A stretch of 64,000 bases of DNA from Gemmatimonadota bacterium. Lineage in GTDB: Bacteria > Gemmatimonadota > Gemmatimonadetes > Gemmatimonadales > Gemmatimonadaceae. The position numbers were made by a program, and so were the translations under genes. The stretch is taken from NCBI GenBank assembly GCA_021299375.1, contig JAJTGR010000052.1, forward strand, positions 40,385 to 104,384, read 5' to 3'. The stretch's first letter is position 1. The number at the start of each line of letters is the position of its first letter. The notes below the pieces were generated by a model, which saw only the letters and a program-made list of their open reading frames with translations, was not told the DNA's origin and made no database searches. Below, in pieces: positions 58,442 to 64,000 of this stretch.

Positions 58442-59149
58442 ATGCCCGCTGCCCGCGTGCCGTCACATCTCGCGATCATCATGGACGGCAATGGACGATG
58501 GGCCACCCGTCGCGGGCGCGCCCGCTGGATGGGGCATGTGCGCGGCGCACACACCGCCCGCGAGGTGGTGGCGCATTGCGCGCGCGCCGGAGTGTCGCAC
58601 GTGACCCTCTACGCGTTCTCCAGCGACAACTGGAAGCGGCCGCGTGAAGAGGTGGGGTTCCTGTTCGACCTCTTCACCTCGCACCTCGACCGGCAGTTGG
58701 CCACGCTCCTGGAGCACGGCATTCGGCTGTCCATCATCGGCCGGCGTGATCGGCTCCCGGCGGCGCTCGTCGAGCAGATCGCCGCCGCCGAACAGCGCAC
58801 CGCCGCCGGCACCCGCCTGCATCTGCGCGTGGCCATCGACTATTCCAGCAAGGACGCGATGCGCGAGGCCTTCGCGCGCGTGGACGCCGCCAACGGTGAC
58901 CTGCCGGGCGAACCGCTGCTACCGGACGTGGACCTGCTGCTGCGCACCGGTGGCGAGCGGCGCCTGTCCGACTTTCTGCTCTGGGAGTGTGCCTACGCCG
59001 AGCTGGCGTTTCTCGATGTGCACTTTCCCGACCTGAGCACCGCGGATCTGGACGCGGTGTTCGCGGACTACGCCAGGCGCGACCGGCGGTATGGTGGAGT
59101 GCAGGTGACAGCGGACGCCGAAGTCGCCGCGCCCGTGGGCGCGCGTTGA
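58442..59149 (+). CDS. uppS: Isoprenyl transferase (undecaprenyl diphosphate synthase family)
   Basis: PSHLAIIMDGNGRWATRRGRARWMGHVRGA; LYAFSSDNWKRPREEV; LLLRTGGERRLSDFLLWECAYAELAFLDVHFPDL. Confidence 0.95.
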   Translation: MPAARVPSHLAIIMDGNGRWATRRGRARWMGHVRGAHTAREVVAHCARAGVSHVTLYAFSSDNWKRPREEVGFLFDLFTSHLDRQLATLLEHGIRLSIIGRRDRLPAALVEQIAAAEQRTAAGTRLHLRVAIDYSSKDAMREAFARVDAANGDLPGEPLLPDVDLLLRTGGERRLSDFLLWECAYAELAFLDVHFPDLSTADLDAVFADYARRDRRYGGVQVTADAEVAAPVGAR

Positions 59150-59327
59150 GCGGGTTACCATCGCCGGCAGCCGGTCCGTAGTCCCCCGACAGCCGGCACG
59201 GTATCAGGGGGGGGCTGACCAGGCGGCGCTGCTGTAGGTGCCTTCGGCCTGGTGGTGGGCGGCCTGATCGGGATGGCCACGGGGCTCGTGCGGAGCGAGA
59301 CGTGGCGGCCGGTGGTGCGACCCGCGT

Positions 59328-60479
59328 TCAGCGCAACGGCGTTCTCGCGCCCGGCGCTCGCCGGCCACCCATCAGCCGGTCGAGTTCGGTCACGCTGAAA
59401 CGGGTGCTCACGATGTACGGCGGCTGCCCCTCGGCCCAGTGTCCGTAGGTGGTGCCCACGAAGGTGCCGTCGCGCAGCACTTCAAGTCCGGGGTAGCTCG
59501 AGTCCCAGCGGTCGGTGTTGTCGGCGAGACGCACCCGGTACTGACCGGGTGCACCGGACAGCAGGTCGCCAAAGTGTCCCACCCACGCCACCCAGTCGCC
59601 GGCGGTGGCGCTGTTGGCGGCCATGTCGCGGAACGTCACCACGAGACGGCCATCGGGCGCGTACTGCGCCGTGTGCCGGTCGCCGGTGAGTTCACGGGCC
59701 ACCGGGCGCGGCGTGCTCCAGGTGGCCCCTTCGTCGGTCGTGATCATCACGTGCGACTCGGCGCGGCGGCGGTTTTCGCGCAGCAGCAGCGCCAGCGTGC
59801 GCCCGTCGGGCGACCGCACGGCGCCCGGCTCGCAGAGATGCACCGCGTCGCCGCTCCAGATGGCCCGTGGCGTGTCCCAGCTGCGGCCGCCATCGCGTGA
59901 GCGCACCTGATAGAGCGTGAAAGTGCCCGTGGCCTTGCCGCCTGCGGCAAAGAAGCGTCCGTCGTCGTGGAAGAACGCCAGCAGGCTGCCGTCACGCATG
60001 ACGACCACCGAGCCCATCACCACGATGCCGCCCCAGTCGGCGATGGGGGCGAGCGGGGTCCACGTCTGCCCTTCGTTATCACTGGAGGCGAGCCGTGCGG
60101 GGTGGAGGCCGGAGAAGAGCAGCAGCCGATGCCCGCCGCGGATGGGATCGGGCACACGGTGGATGGTCGGCACTTCGCGCGAGCTGCGCCAGTTGTCGGG
60201 CACCGGCAGCCGTTCGCTCCACGTACGGCCGGCGTCGGCGCTGCGCTTCATCACGATGCCGCCTTCGCCGTGCCCCTTGGGGTACACCGCCAGCATGGTG
60301 CGCCCATCGCCGAGCAGCGTTGTGGTGACGTGGCCGAGGTACTGGCCGGGTTCCCGATCGACGATGACGAGGCGCGCGGAGTCGCGCGCGAGGTCGAGCT
60401 GGGGGATGCGGAAGGGGTCCTGGGCGGCGAGGGACGCCGGCAGCAGGAGCACGCAAAGAGACGTGAAGGAGCGGCGCAT
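59328..60479 (-). CDS. Secreted sialidase-like (BNR) protein
   Basis: RSADAGRTWSERLPVPDN, SDNEGQTWTPLAP, SRDGGRSWDTPR, TTDEGATWSTPR Asp boxes; signal peptide MRRSFTSLCVLLLPASLAAQ. Confidence 0.85.
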   Translation of the reverse strand: MRRSFTSLCVLLLPASLAAQDPFRIPQLDLARDSARLVIVDREPGQYLGHVTTTLLGDGRTMLAVYPKGHGEGGIVMKRSADAGRTWSERLPVPDNWRSSREVPTIHRVPDPIRGGHRLLLFSGLHPARLASSDNEGQTWTPLAPIADWGGIVVMGSVVVMRDGSLLAFFHDDGRFFAAGGKATGTFTLYQVRSRDGGRSWDTPRAIWSGDAVHLCEPGAVRSPDGRTLALLLRENRRRAESHVMITTDEGATWSTPRPVARELTGDRHTAQYAPDGRLVVTFRDMAANSATAGDWVAWVGHFGDLLSGAPGQYRVRLADNTDRWDSSYPGLEVLRDGTFVGTTYGHWAEGQPPYIVSTRFSVTELDRLMGGRRAPGARTPLR

Positions 60480-60749
60480 GTCGTTCGGGATACAATGGAG
60501 GACGGGGAGGCGCACCGCAATGACGACCTCGGCCGTATCTCGGCCGCGACGTCCTGTGTCCGGTTTCGCGCGTTGCTGACGCCACGACCGTGAATGCAGT
60601 ACGTCGGTCGGCATCCCACGTCAGCCCCGGATATGGCCATGGCCAACAAGCTCACCCACCGGTCGCTCCCCCTCTGCGCCCCCGTCGTTGTCCCGGCCTC
60701 GGCTGCCCGACGCCTCCTCACGTGACAGAGTGCCGGCACGAAACCCAAC

Positions 60750-62495
60750 GTGACGATCCGTCTGCAGCCAGGCGTCGGTGATCGCGTGGCGTACCTCGCG
60801 CTCACGGGCGTCCGCTTCACCTTCCCGAGTTCGGAGGTCCCGGAGGCGGTCATGTATCGCCCCGACCTTGTGACCGATCCGATCCCGCCGGGTGAGTCCG
60901 CCCGGTGGTCGAGTGGCGTCGTGGGCATCCCGATTGCCAAAGAGTCCAAGTGCAACGCCGTGTATCACGACCTGCCGGCGCCACCGGGCGTTCGCATCCA
61001 CCTGCAGTTCGCGGGCTACACCCAGGAGATTGCCATCACGGCGCCGCTGGTCCGCCACGAAGCACCGGTGGCGGGCAAAGGCTACCGCTTTCCCTTCTTG
61101 ACGCGCGATCTGTCGCCGGGCGAGTGGTTCACGATCTCCGCACGGCACTGGGCCAACGGCGGGGCGAGCGGTACGCAGATCTTCGCCCACGACATCAGCG
61201 TGGTTGGTGTCCATGCCGACGGGAGTTTCTCTCGTCTGGTCGAACACGGCCGTGACGATCGCAACGCCGACGACCGCATCCATGAGGTGCCCGTGCGCGC
61301 CATGGCCGATGGCGTGGTGATCGAGGTGGATGACGGCATGGCGGAGAATTCGCCGCCGGGGTTCCCTGATCCGGCACTGGCGAAGAAGGGGGGGCAACGT
61401 GGTCCGTGTGCGACACGGGACGGACATCCTGCGCTACTGCCATCTGCAGCCGGGCACCATTCCAGCCGCCGTCATGAAGGATGCCACCGTGAAGGCAGGG
61501 CAGGTGCTCGGCCTGTGCGGCAACACCGGCAACTCGTCGGCGCCGCATCTGCACATCGAATGCACCGAGGAAGGGCTCGGGGTGCAGCCGATGCCGCTGC
61601 GAGACACGTGGGTGTTCGACGAACCGGATCTCACGAGCGAGCGAACAGGGCCGTGGGCGCTGCTGGCCGGCGAGGGTATTCCACTGGAGCCCGTCCTGAT
61701 CTGGCCCGCACCGACGAAACCCGATTGGTATCCGCCCGAGTGGGGGGAGGTGTCGCAGGCCGCGATGCCCGCCGCCCAATACCAGCGCTGGGCGAAACGC
61801 GCGTTCGACAGCCGCTATCGCCCCGGGTGGGTGGACGCCTACGAGGTGGGCGGCCAGACGTTCTTCAGCGCGCTCTATCGATGGGATGACACGCGCACCC
61901 CGTGGATCTCGCGGCACGGGCTGACGGCCGCCGAGTGTCAGGCGTTCTTCACCGAGCGGACCGGCAAGGGCTTTCGCCTGAGCAACCTCACGTTGTATGT
62001 CGAGGCCGGGCGTATCCGCTACGCGTGCATCTTCGAGAAAACGGCAGGCCCCGCCTGAGTCGCGTATCACGGCCGGACGCACGCCCAGCACCTCGCCGAG
62101 GTCGCGCGGCTCGACAAGGACGGGTTCGGCCCGGTCGACGTGTCGGTCGTGTCCATCAACGGCGAGCGCTCGTACGCGGCGTTCTTTGAAAAGGATGACG
62201 GCACGTCGTGGCGGCTGCACACCGCGCTTACGCCGGCGCAGTACGAGGCCAAGTGGGAGGAGGAGTGGAAAGCCGGATGTCGCGCGACCTACCTGTCGGC
62301 CTACCAGCACGATGGCGGCGTGCGTTTCTCCGCGGTCTTTCGCACATCGCGCGCCAGCCCGGCCGGCGACACAATCTCACGGTCGCCCAGCTCGGCGCCC
62401 TCATCGATGAGCACGTGCGGGCGGGACGGCTCACGCGGTGTGTGGCCGGCTACGCCGTGGGCGGGGAGGCGCGTTTCGGCGCAGTGTGGCGGTAG
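60750..62495 (+). pseudogene. Disrupted M23-family peptidase followed by bacterial tandem repeat domain (BTRD1-like) units
   Basis: Frame switch at G7 61388-61394, in-frame TGA at 62056-62058, second frame switch near 62325-62350; homology reads through all three. Confidence 0.78.
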
Positions 62496-62642
62496 CGCGC
62501 TGCGCCGTTGGCCGTTCCGCACCGTCTTTGCCATCCGACGTGCACGTGTTGCCGGAGCGGGTCGTGGTCAGAGCCCCGCGACGGCAGCCGTGACGACCGT
62601 GATCTGGCCGCTCGGAATCAGACGCACGGACTGCCGAGCGTC

Positions 62643-63206
62643 TCAGTAGCTCGATCGTGCCGTGTCGGAGCGGCTCACCGAGTCGCGCATCGCCTGCGCG
62701 GCCTCACGCTGTGAAACGAGATCGACCGTCGGTCGCTCCGGCATGCGGACATTGGCGAAGCGCCAGTCGGTGCCTTCGCGCGCGACGTCCAGCAGGACGG
62801 CCGGCGTCGCCACACCGCCCTCGCACTGCGCCGAGACGGCGACCTGCCAGCCGGTTCCGCGAGGCACGACCGCCAGCGCCGCATAGTGTGGACAGGGATC
62901 CTGTGCGTTGAGGAACGGATCGAAGTCGCCCACGACGCTCACGATGTCCGCCACGTTGCGCTGGGCATCGACATCGCGCTGCAGGGCATGTTGCAGCATC
63001 GGTGTGAACCACTGCGGGCCGCGCGCCACCACACGGTAGAGCCGCGTCGCGGGGGCGCGGTCACCAAGCGGCACGTACCAGTCGTAGAACGCCTGCACGA
63101 ACCGCCGGGCGGACTGCGCATCCTCGGCGTCGGTAACCGCATCGCGTGTATCGGCGCTGCGGCAGGCGATTGCGAGCCGCGCGGCGAACAGGAGGCGATG
63201 GGGCAC
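62643..63206 (-). CDS. Hypothetical protein, DUF3828/NTF2-like
   Basis: ARRFVQAFYDWYVPLGDRAPATRLYRVVARGPQWFTPMLQHALQRDVDAQ...GDFDPFLNAQDP. Confidence 0.55.
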   Translation of the reverse strand: MPHRLLFAARLAIACRSADTRDAVTDAEDAQSARRFVQAFYDWYVPLGDRAPATRLYRVVARGPQWFTPMLQHALQRDVDAQRNVADIVSVVGDFDPFLNAQDPCPHYAALAVVPRGTGWQVAVSAQCEGGVATPAVLLDVAREGTDWRFANVRMPERPTVDLVSQREAAQAMRDSVSRSDTARSSY

Positions 63207-63430
63207 GGGGGACTGGGGGCGTTGGGCGGGGTGTGGACGCCAGCTTCTGTTGCGAGCGGACCGGCCCGATGCTTCAAGCTGCGCAGATGGTCGGTCCGCT
63301 CGGCAACAGCAAGCATCGTTAGGCCCGCTCGACCGGACGTTGCGTCGGAATGGCCCGTCGCGCAACGGAATGGTGACAGTCCGCGCCCGAGTCGGGCGTA
63401 TGCTGGGCGCTCCCCGGTCCCGGAGCCCGG

Positions 63431-64000
63431 ATGCCCGACGCGGTCCCGGCGGCGCGCGGCGTCTACAACCCCCGACGCCCCCAGGCGTCGCCGCTCTTTC
63501 GGTTGGTATCGGACCATCTGCATCGCCTGCAGATGGTCTACGACGACCGCTTCGCACGCGAGTACGGCCCGTGGCGCCCCGTGGTCGCGCAGGTTGCCGA
63601 CAAGTTCCTCGCCTGCGGCGTGTTGGAGCACGGCTTCGCCCGCATCCGCTGCGACGACTGTGCGCACGAATACCTGCTCGCGTTCTCGTGCAAGTGCCGC
63701 TACTTCTGTCCGAGCTGCCACGCCCAGCGGTTGGCGATCTGGACGCAGTGGCTGGACACGACCCTGCTCGCGCCGGTGCCGCACCGCCAAGTGGTGCTCA
63801 CCATCCCCAAGCGGCTCCGCGCCTACTGTCTGTACCGGCGTCGCCTGCTCGGCGAGATCGCCCGCGTCGCGGCCCGCACCGTGACCGCCGCCATGCGCAC
63901 ACTGACCGGCGAGCGCGACCTCGCCGTGGGGATCGTCGCGTGCCTGCAGACGCACGGCTCCCGGGCGAACTGGCATCCGCACCTACACCTCCTCGTGACC
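63431..64000 (+). CDS. IS91-family (HUH) transposase, 3' truncated by window edge
   Basis: Open frame not in ORF track: MPDAVPAARGVYNPRRPQASPLFRLVSDHLHRLQ...IRCDDCAHEYLLAFSCKCRYFCPSCHAQRLAIW...HRQVVLTIPKRLR...WHPHLHLLVT (zinc-binding domain and HxHxH HUH core). Confidence 0.93.
   Translation, partial: MPDAVPAARGVYNPRRPQASPLFRLVSDHLHRLQMVYDDRFAREYGPWRPVVAQVADKFLACGVLEHGFARIRCDDCAHEYLLAFSCKCRYFCPSCHAQRLAIWTQWLDTTLLAPVPHRQVVLTIPKRLRAYCLYRRRLLGEIARVAARTVTAAMRTLTGERDLAVGIVACLQTHGSRANWHPHLHLLVT
63431..64000 (+). mobile_element. IS91-like insertion sequence (left portion)
   Basis: Transposase identity as above; element ends not resolved. Confidence 0.7.

Noticed and set aside
62056-62058. Recoded TGA (Sec or Trp) in the M23-BTRD gene
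   Set aside because: Two additional frame disruptions in the same gene make pseudogenisation more likely; no SECIS-like evidence was evaluated.
1-64000. tRNA or rRNA genes
   Set aside because: No convincing tRNA cloverleaf or rRNA sequence noticed by eye; a tRNAscan/Infernal run would be decisive.

Overview
64-kb high-GC window, mostly coding. Gene content resembles Gemmatimonadota (this is an inference: SusC/SusD-type pair, many secreted hydrolases with AQ-type signal peptides, paa genes). The backbone contains a membrane pyrophosphatase, secreted peptidases and glycosidases, and a phenylacetate catabolism locus in two blocks: paaABCD at 13.7-16.3 kb and paaG/H/I/J/Y/Z-like genes at 22.1-28.5 kb. 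It also has a TonB-linked receptor/SusD pair, a GMC oxidoreductase / gluconate-2-dehydrogenase-subunit-3 cluster, uppS, and a decaying right end with a multiply disrupted M23-peptidase gene and a truncated IS91-type transposase. The most unusual structure is a ~1.4-kb island (16309-17686) filling the space between paaD and an ompA-like gene. In it, a single ORF of the GxxExxY family (PD-(D/E)XK-like motifs plus a QxxxY motif) is bracketed by two arrays of the same 44/46-bp repeat in inverted orientation (7 units left, 14 units right). A second unusual structure is a ~145-bp nested near-palindrome at 7790-7934. All calls come from reading sequence and translations; no database search was run.
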